The notes: generated by a model from the letters alone, not told the origin. A stretch of DNA of 37,713 nucleotides from Chitinilyticum litopenaei DSM 21440 (GCF_000428145.1 NZ_ATZJ01000041.1:1-37713), one strand, 5' to 3'; counted from the stretch's first letter, positions 23,133-32,290 are shown. Translations and numbers: made by a program.

Positions 23133-26094
23133 CCTTCCCGTTGAGACGTAGCGGCCGGAATTGCCCATCCTCGACCTTCCGGCTCTGCCGCCACACGTAA
23201 TCGCCGGTCAGGTTGATGTGCTCCCAGCCCAACGGCGACAGGTATTGCAGCAGCTTTTCGTCGATCCCGTTGCCGGCGGCGCGCAGCGCCTGTGTCGCCC
23301 GTTCCAGATAGACCGTGTTCCACAGCACGATGGCGGCCGTCACCAGGTTGAGGCCGCTGGCGCGGTAGCGCTGCTGCTCGAAACTGCGGTCGCGGATTTC
23401 TCCCAAGCGGTTGAAGAACACGGCGCGGGCCAGCGCGTTGCGCGCCTCGCCCTTGTTCAGCCCGGCATGCACGCGGCGGCGCAGCTCGACGTTTTGCAGC
23501 CAGTCCAGGATAAACAGCGTGCGCTCGATGCGCCCCAGCTCGCGCAGGGCCACAGCCAGGCCGTTCTGGCGTGGGTAGCTGCCGAGCTTCCTGAGCATCA
23601 GCGAGGCCGTCACCGTGCCCTGCTTGATCGAGGCGGCGAGGCGCAGGATTTCGTCCCAATGGGCGCGCACGTGCTTGATGTTGAGCGTGCCGCCGATCAT
23701 CGTGCGCAGCGCCGGGTAGTCCTCGCCGTTCTTCACGATGTAGAGCTTGGTGTCTTTGAGATCGCGGATACGTGGTGCGAAGCGGAAGCCGAGCAGGTGC
23801 ATCAGCGCGAACACGTGGTCGGTGAAGCCGGCCGTGTCGGTGTAGTGTTCCTCGATGCGCAGGTCGGATTCGTGGTACAGCAGGCCGTCGAGCACGTAGG
23901 TCGAGTCGCGCACGCCAACGTTCACCACCTTGGTGTGGAACGGCGCGTACCGATCGGAGATGTGGGTATAGAAGAGCCGCCCCGGTTCGCTGCCATACTT
24001 CGGATTGACGTGACCGGTGCTCTCGGCCCTGCCACCGGCCTTGAAGCGCTGGCCATCCGACGACGAGGTAGTGCCGTCGCCCCAGTGCTCGGCAAAGGCA
24101 TGGCGAAACTGAGCGTTGACCAGCTCGGCCAGCGCGGCGGAATAGGTCTCGTCGCGCACATGCCAGGCTTGCAGCCACGACAGCTTGGCGTAGGTGGTGC
24201 CGGGGCAAGACTCGGCCATCTTGGTGAGGCCCAGGTTGATCGCATCGGCCAGGATGGCGGAAAGCAGCAGCGTCTTGTCCTTCGCCGATTCGCCGTCCTT
24301 CAGGTGGACGAAATGGCGGGTGAAGCCGGTCCAGTCGTCCACGTCCATCAGCAGCTCGGTGATCTTGACGCGCGGCAACAGCATGCCGGTCTGGTCGATC
24401 AGGGCCTGTGCGGTATCGGGCACCGCCGCATCGAGCGGCGTGATCTTCAACCCGGACTCGGTGATGATCGCGTCGGGCAGCTCGTTGGCTAACGCCAAGC
24501 GGTTGACCGTGGCGAGCTGCTGCTCCAGCAGCGTCAGCCGGTCATGTAGGTACTGGTCGCAATCGGTGGCCACGGCCAGCGGCAATTCGTTCACCTGCTT
24601 GAGTGCGCCGAATTTGTCGGCGGGCAACAGGTACTCGTCGAAGTCCCTGAACTGGCGCGAACCCTGCATCCAGATGTCGCCCGAGCGCAGCGCGTTCTTC
24701 AGCTCCGCCAGGGCGCAGATTTCGTAGAAGCGGCGGTCGATGCCGGCGTCGGTCATGACCAGCGGCTTCCAGCGCGGTTTGATGAAGGCAGTCGGCGCGT
24801 CCGCCGGAACTTTGCGGGCGCTGTCCGTGTTCATCCCGCGCACCACTTCGATGGCGTCGAGCACGTCCTTGGCGGCCGGCGCGGCGCGCAGCTTGAGCAC
24901 GTCGAGGAATTCCGGCGTGTAGCGGCGCAGGGTGCTGAATTGCTCGCTGACCAGGTGCAGGTGATCGAATGATTCGGGCTGCGCGAGCTGGTCAGCCTCG
25001 CTGATGCTGCGCTCGAAGTCGCCCCAGGGGATGACTGCCTCGATGGCGGCATAAGGATCGGTGCCGGCCTGCTTGGCCTCCAGCAGGGCGCGGCCGATCC
25101 GGGAGTACAGCCGCACCTTGTCGTTGATCGCCTTGCCCTGGCTCTGGAACTGCTGCTGATGCTTGTTCTTCGCCGTGCTGAACAGTTTGACCAGGATGCG
25201 GTCGTGCAGGTCGATGATCTCGTCGGTGACGGTCGCCATCCCTTCGAGCACGACGGCGACCAGGGTGGCATAGCGCCGTTCGCTCTCGAACTTGGCCAGG
25301 TCGGCCGGCGACATCTGCGCGCCCTCGCGTGCGATCTTCAGCAGGCGGTTCTGGTGGACGCTGCGGCCGATGCCTTCCGGCAGGCCCAGCGCCTGGAAGG
25401 TCTTGAGGCGCTCAATGTGCTCCAGCATGTGCCGCGAGTTGGGCTTGAGCGGCGATTGCCGCAGCCACATCAGCCAGGTGAGGCTGCTGTCGGGCTTCAC
25501 CCGCAACAGGTCGTCGAGGCGGCGGCGGTGATGGTCGTGCAGCGGTTCGATCAAGGCCCGGTAGATGCGCCGGTTGGCGCGGGTGATGGCCTCGGCGCAG
25601 GCGCGCTCGACGACGGTCAGCGCCGGTAGGATGACCCGCCGCTGGCGCAGCGTCTCCAGTGCGTGCTCCGCGAGCAGCAGCCCCTTGTCGGTCTGCATTG
25701 CGAGGTCGCTCAGCGTCCGCACCAGAATGCGGAAGTCGGACAGGCCGAAAGCCGCCAGTCTGAGGTAGGCGCGCAGCTCCTGGAGGTGTTCGCGCCGCGT
25801 CTCGTCGCGCTCGCCATACCTTGCCCAGGTGCTCGGCTCGGCCCGCACCTGCCGAGCGATCCATTCGATGATCGACCCCGGCAACTGCATGTCGCTTCCC
25901 AGCGCGTACCCCGGATAGCGCAACAAGGCGAGCTGCACGGCGAAGCCGATCCGGTTGGCGTCGCCCCGGCGCTGCCGGATTAGCGCCAGGTCGGATTCGT
26001 CGAAGGAGTAGAAGCGAATCAGGTCGTCCTGGCTCTCGGGCAGGGCGAGCAGGCTGGCCCGCTCGGTGGCGGACAGGATCGAGCGGCGCGGCAT
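23128..26094 (-). CDS. tnpA: Tn3-family transposase TnpA
   Basis: A 988-residue transposase, the usual length for the Tn21 subgroup. The N-terminus (MPRRSILSATERASLLALPE, then DLIRFYSFDESDLALIRQRRG) and the C-terminal catalytic part (WGDGTTSSSDGQRF, GSEPGRLFYTHISDRYAPFHTKV, LLYHESDL, TDTAGFTDHVFALMHLLGFRFAPRIRDL) are those of Tn3-family DDE transposases. The last residues (RLNGKA) run into the left terminal repeat. It cuts at the 38-bp repeats and generates the replicative cointegrate. It starts 2 bases after the tnpR stop, so both are one transcript. It appears intact. Confidence 0.97.
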   Translation of the reverse strand: MPRRSILSATERASLLALPESQDDLIRFYSFDESDLALIRQRRGDANRIGFAVQLALLRYPGYALGSDMQLPGSIIEWIARQVRAEPSTWARYGERDETRREHLQELRAYLRLAAFGLSDFRILVRTLSDLAMQTDKGLLLAEHALETLRQRRVILPALTVVERACAEAITRANRRIYRALIEPLHDHHRRRLDDLLRVKPDSSLTWLMWLRQSPLKPNSRHMLEHIERLKTFQALGLPEGIGRSVHQNRLLKIAREGAQMSPADLAKFESERRYATLVAVVLEGMATVTDEIIDLHDRILVKLFSTAKNKHQQQFQSQGKAINDKVRLYSRIGRALLEAKQAGTDPYAAIEAVIPWGDFERSISEADQLAQPESFDHLHLVSEQFSTLRRYTPEFLDVLKLRAAPAAKDVLDAIEVVRGMNTDSARKVPADAPTAFIKPRWKPLVMTDAGIDRRFYEICALAELKNALRSGDIWMQGSRQFRDFDEYLLPADKFGALKQVNELPLAVATDCDQYLHDRLTLLEQQLATVNRLALANELPDAIITESGLKITPLDAAVPDTAQALIDQTGMLLPRVKITELLMDVDDWTGFTRHFVHLKDGESAKDKTLLLSAILADAINLGLTKMAESCPGTTYAKLSWLQAWHVRDETYSAALAELVNAQFRHAFAEHWGDGTTSSSDGQRFKAGGRAESTGHVNPKYGSEPGRLFYTHISDRYAPFHTKVVNVGVRDSTYVLDGLLYHESDLRIEEHYTDTAGFTDHVFALMHLLGFRFAPRIRDLKDTKLYIVKNGEDYPALRTMIGGTLNIKHVRAHWDEILRLAASIKQGTVTASLMLRKLGSYPRQNGLAVALRELGRIERTLFILDWLQNVELRRRVHAGLNKGEARNALARAVFFNRLGEIRDRSFEQQRYRASGLNLVTAAIVLWNTVYLERATQALRAAGNGIDEKLLQYLSPLGWEHINLTGDYVWRQSRKVEDGQFRPLRLNGKA

Positions 26095-26096
26095 GG

Positions 26097-26657
26097 TCAG
26101 TCGTCCGTTTTCAGGTACTGGTAAAGGGTTTCGCGACTGATGCCGAATTCGCGGGCGAGCTGCGCCTTCTTCTCGCCGGCAGCGGCGCGACGCCGCAGGT
26201 CGGCCACCCGCTCCGGCGCGAGCGCCTTCTTGCGGCCCCGGTAGGCTCCGCGTTGCTTGGCGAGCGAGATGCCCTCGCGCTGCCGTTCGCGGATCAGGGC
26301 ACGCTCGAACTCGGCGAACGCGCCCATCACCGAGAGCATCAGGTTCGCCATCGGCGAGTCCTCGCCGGTGAAGGTCAGGTGCTCCTTGACGAATTCGATG
26401 CGCACGCCGCGCTGGGTGAGACCCTGCACCAGGCGGCGCAGGTCATCGAGGTTGCGCGCCAGGCGATCCATGCTGTGCACCACCACCGTGTCGCCTTCGC
26501 GCACGAACCCGAGCAGCGCGTCGAGATGCGGGCGCTGCGTGTCCTTGCCCGACGCCTTGTCGGTGAACACCTTGTCCACCTGGATGTGTTCCAGTTGCCG
26601 TTCCGGGTTTTGGTCGAAGCTGCTGACGCGGACGTAACCGATGCGATGCCCCTGCAA
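26097..26657 (-). CDS. tnpR: Serine resolvase TnpR
   Basis: A 186-residue small serine recombinase. The catalytic Ser is in GYVRVSSFDQ (residue 12 or 13), the conserved arginines are in VHSMDRLARNLDDLRRLV, and the E helix contains MLSVMGAFAEFERALIRERQREGI. A C-terminal HTH (KKAQLAREFGISRETLYQYL) binds the res site. It resolves the cointegrate formed by TnpA. tnpR precedes tnpA in the same direction, the Tn21-subgroup order. Confidence 0.96.
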   Translation of the reverse strand: MQGHRIGYVRVSSFDQNPERQLEHIQVDKVFTDKASGKDTQRPHLDALLGFVREGDTVVVHSMDRLARNLDDLRRLVQGLTQRGVRIEFVKEHLTFTGEDSPMANLMLSVMGAFAEFERALIRERQREGISLAKQRGAYRGRKKALAPERVADLRRRAAAGEKKAQLAREFGISRETLYQYLKTDD

Positions 26658-26785
26658 GATGCCTCCAAGCCTAAAGTGTCAGGCAGAAATCTATGGCCTT
26701 GCGCGGCACCCGTCAAGAAATTGCAAACGCGGCTCTATTCTGACGCCTGTGCATGGGTTATCCTGACATCCGGTTAGGGTATAGC
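26658..26785. other. Presumed res site of the transposon
   Basis: This 128-bp non-coding stretch lies directly upstream of tnpR, where Tn21-type elements hold their resolution site and the tnpR promoter. I did not identify the individual resolvase subsites. The assignment is by position. Confidence 0.5.
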
Positions 26786-27862
26786 TTAACTTGACGATGT
26801 GCTCTTACAGCTTCGTTCTTGCAGACGTATCGCCGCAAGGACGAGGCACGCCGCGCCGATCGAGATGCCAACGTCCGCCAGATTGAACGCGGGCCAGTGC
26901 GTGCCATGCCAGTGGACATCGAGGAAGTCCACGACCTGACCTCGTAGCACACGATCCGCTACGTTGCCGAGCGCCCCGCCAAGGATCAGGCTGTACCCGA
27001 GCGCTTGGAGGCGCGGCAGGGCCTGCTTCAGTTCCCGCATCAGCCACATCGCGACCAGCAGGCCAAGCGCGATGAAGACGTAGCGTTGCCAGCCGCCCGC
27101 TGCGGCCAGAAAGCTGAACGCAGCGCCCGGATTGAGCACATGCACAAGGTTGAAGAACGGGGTGATCTCGGCCTGCTCGCCATAGCCGAACGTTCGGACG
27201 ATGGCTAACTTGGCGGCCTGATCGACGGCAATGGATACCACAGCCACCCCATACCACAGCCAGACCGGAGCAAGCGGCCCCTTGCCGCGCGCCGCAGCGA
27301 ACATGGAGACCAGCCGTTCGGCGAGCACGACACAGCCGAAACCAAGCCCCCATCCGGCCAGCACGTCGGCTGGAAAGTGCATGCCAGCCGCCACGCGCGA
27401 CCAGCCGACGAGCGCTGCATACCCGATCAGGCCAAGGCGGCCCCGCCATCCGAGCAAAGGCCACAGCGCAGCGGCGACCAGTGCGGCGTAGGTCGCATGC
27501 CCGCTGGGCAGGCTGTAGTGCAGCTCCGCGGTTCCGATGACATGCGCTTGAGCCCCCAGCACCGCAGGCGGGCGGGGGAAATCAAGCCATAGCTTCAAGA
27601 TCGAGGCAGCCACCAAGGCGAGCAGGAAGGCCACACCGAAGTGCAGTAAACGGGTCTGCACCGCCCGCACACGCGCCGGATCGGCGGTTGACTTCGACCA
27701 CCCCCAAAGGCCCAACAACGTCAGGGGCGTTGTCCAGTAGCTGCCAATCAGGCTGAAGAACGTCGCCAGCGGTTCGAGCATCGGCGGCGTGCCCGTATTG
27801 ATGGCTTGAAACAGCGCGAGATTCAGACCGGCCCAGTCATAGAGAACGAATTTCCAGCTCAT
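26786..27862 (-). CDS. pbrBC: Fused PAP2 phosphatase / signal peptidase II (PbrBC)
   Basis: A 358-residue membrane protein with two enzyme domains. Residues about 1-190 are a PAP2/undecaprenyl-pyrophosphate phosphatase with all three signature parts: KLWLDFPRP, YSLPSGHAT and SRVAAGMHFPADVLAG. Residues about 200-350 are a lipoprotein signal peptidase (LspA), with VLNPGAAFSF, NVADRVLRGQVVDFLDV and FNLADVGIS, the last two holding the catalytic Asp pair. In Pb resistance operons, PbrB supplies inorganic phosphate that precipitates exported lead, and PbrC is the LspA-like partner. Here they are one chain. The ATG overlaps the pbrA stop (ATGA). A longer frame to 27934 is inside pbrA and is rejected. 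Confidence 0.92.
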   Translation of the reverse strand: MSWKFVLYDWAGLNLALFQAINTGTPPMLEPLATFFSLIGSYWTTPLTLLGLWGWSKSTADPARVRAVQTRLLHFGVAFLLALVAASILKLWLDFPRPPAVLGAQAHVIGTAELHYSLPSGHATYAALVAAALWPLLGWRGRLGLIGYAALVGWSRVAAGMHFPADVLAGWGLGFGCVVLAERLVSMFAAARGKGPLAPVWLWYGVAVVSIAVDQAAKLAIVRTFGYGEQAEITPFFNLVHVLNPGAAFSFLAAAGGWQRYVFIALGLLVAMWLMRELKQALPRLQALGYSLILGGALGNVADRVLRGQVVDFLDVHWHGTHWPAFNLADVGISIGAACLVLAAIRLQERSCKSTSSS

Positions 27863-30273
27863 CGGCGCAGCAGCCTCAAGCCGTTGCCCACCACCAGCAG
27901 GCTGGCCCCCATGTCGGCGAACACGGCCATCCACATGGTCGCCTGCCCGGTGAAGGTGAGCACCAGAAACACCGCCTTGATGCCGAGCGCGAGCACGATG
28001 TTCTGCATGAGCACGTGCGCTGTGGCACGAGACAGCCGCACGAAGGTTGGAACCTTGCGCAGGTCATCGTCCATCAGCGCCACGTCGGCCGTCTCGATGG
28101 CCGTGTCGGTGCCCGCTGCACCCATGGCAAAGCCAATGTCGGCGCGGGCCAGGGCTGGGGCATCGTTGATGCCATCTCCCACCATGCCGACCTTACCGGA
28201 CTGGGCAAGTTGTTCGACCTCGCGCAGCTTGTCGTCCGGCAGCAGGTTGCCGTGGGCGCGATCTATTCCGGCCTGCGAGGCAATCGCCTTGGCGGTATGC
28301 GGATTGTCGCCGGTGAGCATCATGGTCTGGATACCCAGTGCGTGCAGCTCCGCCACCGCGCTGCGACTGCTGTCCTTGATGGTGTCGGCAACCGCCAAGA
28401 GCGCCTGCACACCGTCAGCCCCCATCAGCATCACCACCGTCTTGCCCATGGTTTCGAGCGCGGTGATGCGTTGTTCTAGCTCCGTGGAGCAGCACCCCAA
28501 TTCTTCGAGCATCCGATGGTTGCCAAGGTGATAGGTCGCCCCGTCGATTACACCGCGTACGCCCCGGCCAGGCAGCGCGACAAACTCCGCGACCTCTCGC
28601 AGCACCACGCCGTCGGCAAGGGCGGCTTGTGCGATGGCCTTGGATACTGGATGGTCGGAACGGCTAGCCAGGCTGGCTGCGATGCTGCGGCTGCGCTCGG
28701 CCAAGGCGCCGCCCAAGGCAATGAAGTCGGTCTGCGCGGGCTTGCCATGGGTGATCGTGCCTGTCTTGTCCAAGGCCAGCCAGCGCAGCCTGCGACCTTC
28801 CTCCAGATACACCCCGCCCTTGATGAGAATGCCGTGGCGTGCAGCGGCAGCCAGCCCGCTGACGATGCTGACCGGCGTCGAAATGACTAACGCGCACGGG
28901 CAGGCCACCACCAGCAGGACGAGCGCCCGATAAATCCAATCCATCCAAGCCGCCGCCATAAACAGCGGCGGTACCAGCGCAACGGCAACCGCCAGCGCGA
29001 ACACGGCAGGCGTATACCAGCGCGCGAACTGATCGACGAAGCGCTGGGTCGGGGCACGGCTGCCTTGCGCCGCTTCCACCGCGTGGATGATGCGTGCCAA
29101 CGTGGAGTTGTTCGCCAGCGCCGTGACGCGGTACTCGAACGAGCCGGACTCATTGATGGTGCCTGCATAGACGGGATCGCCGGGGGCCTTCTCGATGGGA
29201 AGGCTCTCCCCGGTGATCGGCGCCTGATTCACGGTCGAGCGGCCATCGATCACCTCGCCATCGAGGGCGATGCGCTCGCCCGGCCGCACCCGCACCCGGC
29301 TGCCGATGGCGACCTGCTTGGCTTCCACATCGCGCCAAGTGCCGTCAGGCTGCTGCACCGTGGCTTGTTCGGGGGCCAGATCGAGCAGCCCCCGGATGGC
29401 ATGGCGGGCACGGTCCAGCGACTTGGCTTCGATGACCTCCGCCAGCGTGAACAACACCATCACCATCGCCGCCTCCGGCCAGTGGCCGATCAACATGGCC
29501 CCGGTGACGGCAATCGACATCAGGGCGTTCATGTTGAGGTTGCGGTTCCTGAGCGCTATCCAGCCCTTCTTGTAGGTGGTCAAACCGCCCGTGAAGATGG
29601 CAACCAAAGCCAGAACCATGACCGACCAATGATTGCCACCGTGGAACCAGTACACAGCCTCGGCAGCCGCCGCGGCAGTCAGCGAAATGCCGAGTGACCA
29701 CCATGGCGTCGAAGGAGTAGCGGACAGCGTCGGGGGCGTGCCGGCCTTCTGTGCATCGAGCATTTGCGCTTCGAAGCCGAGCGAATGCAGTGCGCCCAGC
29801 ACGTTCGGCAACGCGTTGGCGGCATGACGCACCGTCAATGTGCGCTGCATCAGGTTGAAATCGAGATCGGCTACACCGGCTAGCGTGGCGAGCTTGTTGC
29901 GAATCAGAGCCTCTTCGGTCGGGCAGTCCATCTTGGCTATGCCGAGGCGGGTGGTTTGCGTCGCATGGCCGTCTTCCTGGCGCACCGCCCGCATGCCGAC
30001 GTCCGACAAGGCTTGCTCCACAGGGGCCAGCGACGGCAGGTTGTGCCGCACGGTCAACGTGCGCTGCATCAGGTTGAAGTCCAGTCCGACGACACCGGGC
30101 AAGCCGCCCAGCTTGCCCCGAATCAGCGCTTCTTCTGTGGGGCAGTCCATGTTCTCGATGAGGTAGTGAGCTTGCGCAGCCTCGACCAAGGTGCTGGCCC
30201 GCGCTTCGGACTTGAGAAGAGGGCCAGACGCAGCAGAGCCGCAGCCGCACCCCTTTGATCCGCAATCGTTCAT
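27859..30273 (-). CDS. pbrA: Pb/Cd/Zn-translocating P-type ATPase
   Basis: An 804-residue P1B-type ATPase exporting soft divalent metals. A Cys-rich N-terminus (NDCGSKGCGCGS) is followed by two nearly identical metal-binding domains, each with MDCPTEEALIR (Cys 44 and Cys 117) and LDFNLMQRTLTVRH, evidently a tandem duplication. Then come membrane helices, TGES (actuator), the ion-binding CPC in VVACPCALVIS, the phosphorylated Asp in DKTGT, SDHP, and GDGINDAP. The module belongs to the pbrR-pbrA-pbrBC type. CadA or ZntA are alternative names for the same family. It is transcribed from the MerR-type promoter at 30309-30339 and coupled to pbrBC. Confidence 0.95.
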   Translation of the reverse strand: MNDCGSKGCGCGSAASGPLLKSEARASTLVEAAQAHYLIENMDCPTEEALIRGKLGGLPGVVGLDFNLMQRTLTVRHNLPSLAPVEQALSDVGMRAVRQEDGHATQTTRLGIAKMDCPTEEALIRNKLATLAGVADLDFNLMQRTLTVRHAANALPNVLGALHSLGFEAQMLDAQKAGTPPTLSATPSTPWWSLGISLTAAAAAEAVYWFHGGNHWSVMVLALVAIFTGGLTTYKKGWIALRNRNLNMNALMSIAVTGAMLIGHWPEAAMVMVLFTLAEVIEAKSLDRARHAIRGLLDLAPEQATVQQPDGTWRDVEAKQVAIGSRVRVRPGERIALDGEVIDGRSTVNQAPITGESLPIEKAPGDPVYAGTINESGSFEYRVTALANNSTLARIIHAVEAAQGSRAPTQRFVDQFARWYTPAVFALAVAVALVPPLFMAAAWMDWIYRALVLLVVACPCALVISTPVSIVSGLAAAARHGILIKGGVYLEEGRRLRWLALDKTGTITHGKPAQTDFIALGGALAERSRSIAASLASRSDHPVSKAIAQAALADGVVLREVAEFVALPGRGVRGVIDGATYHLGNHRMLEELGCCSTELEQRITALETMGKTVVMLMGADGVQALLAVADTIKDSSRSAVAELHALGIQTMMLTGDNPHTAKAIASQAGIDRAHGNLLPDDKLREVEQLAQSGKVGMVGDGINDAPALARADIGFAMGAAGTDTAIETADVALMDDDLRKVPTFVRLSRATAHVLMQNIVLALGIKAVFLVLTFTGQATMWMAVFADMGASLLVVGNGLRLLRR

Positions 30274-30308
30274 ATCAAATTCCTCGCTGTTGCCATCGGT
30301 TAGGGTGT

Positions 30309-30339
30309 ATTAGAATCCCTATAGCGACTATAGGGTCAA
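30309..30339 (-). promoter_or_regulatory. MerR-type promoter and PbrR operator
   Basis: On the minus strand TTGACC (-35) and TCTAAT (-10) are separated by 19 bp, the overlong spacer typical of MerR-controlled promoters. A perfect dyad CCCTATAG-N3-CTATAGGG (30317-30335) fills the spacer. PbrR bound here would untwist the DNA on metal binding and switch on pbrA-pbrBC. Confidence 0.9.
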
Positions 30340-30356
30340 GCGCAGGAGGGGATGAC

Positions 30357-30794
30357 GTGGAAATCAGGATTGGCGAACTGGCCCGGCTCACAGGCTGCGA
30401 GGTCGTGACCATCCGCTACTACGAGAAGGAAGGGCTGCTGTCGGAGCCAGCTCGCAGCAGCGGAAATTACCGGCTGTACGGCGAGGCGCACATCAAGCAA
30501 TTGCAGTTCATTCGGCACTGCCGCACGCTGGACATGGCGCTTGGCGAGATTCGGGCCTTGCTGGGGCTGCGGGACAACTCCGCGCAAGACTGTAGTGAAG
30601 TCAATGCGCTGCTGGATACGCATATCCAGCAGGTGGAAGCACGGATCGAGGCGTTGTTGCAGTTAAAGCAGCACTTGGCCGTCTTGCGTGAGAAATGCGC
30701 TGGAGCACGCCCCGTCACGTCGTGCGGCATTCTCCAAGGGCTAGCGGATTGCTCCTGCCATACCACCGGCGCTGGTGGCGTTGCTGACGCCTGA
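30357..30794 (+). CDS. pbrR: PbrR, MerR-family Pb(II)-responsive regulator
   Basis: A 145-residue regulator from a GTG start with AGGAGG 7 nt upstream. The open frame extends to 30255 but that part crosses the promoter. The winged HTH is IRIGELARLTGCEVVTIRYYEKEGLL, followed by GNYRLYGEAHIKQLQFIRHCR and a dimerisation helix. Cysteines fall at 14, 79 and 134, the three positions needed for lead sensing in PbrR as known from Cupriavidus. CSCH sits near the C-terminus. It faces pbrA divergently and should repress and activate from the dyad at 30317-30335. Confidence 0.94.
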   Translation: MEIRIGELARLTGCEVVTIRYYEKEGLLSEPARSSGNYRLYGEAHIKQLQFIRHCRTLDMALGEIRALLGLRDNSAQDCSEVNALLDTHIQQVEARIEALLQLKQHLAVLREKCAGARPVTSCGILQGLADCSCHTTGAGGVADA

Positions 30795-30795
30795 G

Positions 30796-30833
30796 CTTAG
30801 CGTACGTTTTTTTCCGTTTTCTGTGACGCCCCC
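30796..30833 (-). repeat. Right terminal inverted repeat of the transposon
   Basis: 38 bp matching the left repeat with one difference. It begins 2 bases after the pbrR stop. Followed by AATCA (30834-30838). Confidence 0.95.
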
Positions 30834-30950
30834 AATCAGAGCAAGAACCTGCTTCGAACGCTCGAATGTTGCTTCAGTTGATGTCCAGAAGTGTCAATCA
30901 AGCGCATCGGGAATGGCATACCGAATGGCATACCATGAAGTGAAGAAAAC

Positions 30951-30977
30951 AAAAAAGCCCTGAAAAATCAGGGCTTT
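30951..30977 (-). terminator. Intrinsic terminator of tRNA-Ser
   Basis: On the minus strand a 10-bp stem (AAAGCCCTGA / TCAGGGCTTT) with a 4-base loop is followed by a run of T, 13 bases after the tRNA 3' end. Confidence 0.85.
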
Positions 30978-30989
30978 AATGGGAAATTC

Positions 30990-31080
30990 TGGCGGAGAGA
31001 GGGGGATTCGAACCCCCGATAGGCTATTAACCTATACACGCTTTCCAGGCGTGCGACTTAAACCACTCATCCATCTCTCC
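30990..31080 (-). tRNA. tRNA-Ser(GGA)
   Basis: The 91-nt gene folds as a class II tRNA: acceptor GGAGAGA/TCTCTCC, anticodon loop CTGGAAA (anticodon GGA, between CACGC/GCGTG), a long variable arm with TATAGG/CCTAT, T arm GGGGG-TTCGAAT-CCCCC, discriminator G and encoded CCA. It is transcribed leftward. Its 3' end faces the mobile region, as is common for integration targets. Confidence 0.97.
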
Positions 31081-31140
31081 GGAACGAGGCGCGAACTATA
31101 CACAGGCCGGGCGGCTTTGGCAAACGTCCGGACGCGCTTT

Positions 31141-32268
31141 TTACAAAAGCCCGGCGGCTTGCAGGCGCTGAATGGCGGTTTCGATGGTGCTGGCGGGGCA
31201 ACCAAAGTTGAGGCGCAGATAGCCCGGCAGGCCAAAATCGCGGCCGTCGGAGAGCCCCAGCCCGGCGGCCTCGAAGACGGGCAGCGGGTTTTGCGCGTCG
31301 ATGCTGCGCGCGTCGATCCAGGCAAGGTAGGTGGCCTCTGGCACGGTCAGCCCGAGTCGGCTGCCGGCGAAGGCCCGGATCAGCAGTGCGCGGTTGTGGC
31401 GCAAGGTGGCGAGCAGTTCGGCATGCCACTGGCCGTCGTCACGATAGGCGGCTTCGGCGGCGACATAGCCCAGCACATTGACCGCCGGCACCAGCCCGGC
31501 CATTTCGCGCATAAAGCGGCGCCGCAGGCCGGCGTCGGGAATCACCGCCAGCGCGCAGCCCAGGCCGGGCAGGTTCCAGGTTTTCGACGGTGCAAAGAGG
31601 CTGATCGTCTGGCTGGCAAAGTCGGCGTCCAGCCCCGCAAAGGCCTGATGCCGCAGCCCCTCGTCGAGCAGCAGATCGCAGTGGATTTCGTCCGAGCACA
31701 CGACCAGCTGGTGGCGCTTGGCAATGGCCAGCAGCGCGTCGAGCTCAGTCCGCGTCCAGGCGCGGCCGACGGGATTATGTGGATGGCACAGCAGCAGCAG
31801 GCGCGTCTGCGGGCTTATCGCGGCTTCCAGCGCGGCCAGATCCCAGCCCCAGCGCCCGCCCTGCTCAGCGAGCGGCACGGTAATCAGCGTGCGCCCCGCC
31901 AGACCCGGCGCGCGCAGGAAAGGTGGATAGACCGGCGTGGCGGTCAGCACCGCATCGCCCGGCTCGCCCACGGCGCGGCATGCCAGATTCAGGCCCTGCA
32001 CCAGCCCCGGCAGCCACACCAGCCAGTCAGGGTCGATCTGCCAGCCATAATGCCGCGCGGCATAGTCGATAAAGGCCGCCGGCAGCGACTCGGGCGGGTT
32101 GCCATAACCGAGCACGCCGTGGGCGATGCGTTCGTGCAGCGCCGCCAGCACGGCCGGCGGTGCGGCAAAATCCATGTCCGCCACCCACAGCGGCAGGATG
32201 TCGCGATCACGGTATTTGTCCCATTTCAGGCTGGCGGTAAGGCGGCGATCGGGGGCGGTCAGGCTCAT
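31141..32268 (-). CDS. MalY/PatB-like aminotransferase (PLP-dependent C-S lyase)
   Basis: A 375-residue fold-type I PLP enzyme. KWDKYRDRDILPLWVADMDF at the start is the signature of the MalY/PatB C-S lyase group. LLLCHPHNPVGRAW, SDEIHCDLLLD and APSKTWNLPGL (the PLP lysine) follow, and the C-terminus has LRLNFGCP. Members cleave cystathionine or related thioethers to a thiol, pyruvate and ammonia. The ATG at 32268 is preferred to a TTG five codons upstream. A MITE has inserted 22 bases upstream of this ATG, so the original promoter is displaced. The gene precedes tRNA-Ser by 60 bases in the same direction and could share its transcript. Confidence 0.9.
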   Translation of the reverse strand: MSLTAPDRRLTASLKWDKYRDRDILPLWVADMDFAAPPAVLAALHERIAHGVLGYGNPPESLPAAFIDYAARHYGWQIDPDWLVWLPGLVQGLNLACRAVGEPGDAVLTATPVYPPFLRAPGLAGRTLITVPLAEQGGRWGWDLAALEAAISPQTRLLLLCHPHNPVGRAWTRTELDALLAIAKRHQLVVCSDEIHCDLLLDEGLRHQAFAGLDADFASQTISLFAPSKTWNLPGLGCALAVIPDAGLRRRFMREMAGLVPAVNVLGYVAAEAAYRDDGQWHAELLATLRHNRALLIRAFAGSRLGLTVPEATYLAWIDARSIDAQNPLPVFEAAGLGLSDGRDFGLPGYLRLNFGCPASTIETAIQRLQAAGLL

Positions 32269-32290
32269 GCGGGGTCTCGGCAACAGGACA

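Larger units (their letters stand above)
23095..30833. mobile_element. Intact Tn3-family transposon carrying lead/cadmium resistance
   Basis: The element is 7739 bp long. The termini are 38-bp inverted repeats starting GGGGGCGTCACAGAAAACGG, which differ from each other at one position. The inner part of the repeat (AAAAATCGTACGCTAAG) resembles Tn1721 as I remember it. The flanking bases are AATCA on both sides, a perfect 5-bp target duplication, so it arrived by transposition and has not been rearranged since. It carries tnpA, tnpR, a presumed res site, pbrBC, pbrA and pbrR. It is inserted between the integrase and the tRNA-Ser. Confidence 0.95.

Noticed and set aside
23161..24492. 443-codon open frame opposite tnpA
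   Set aside because: It is a shadow of the transposase gene; the composition is that of the complementary strand and no domain is visible.
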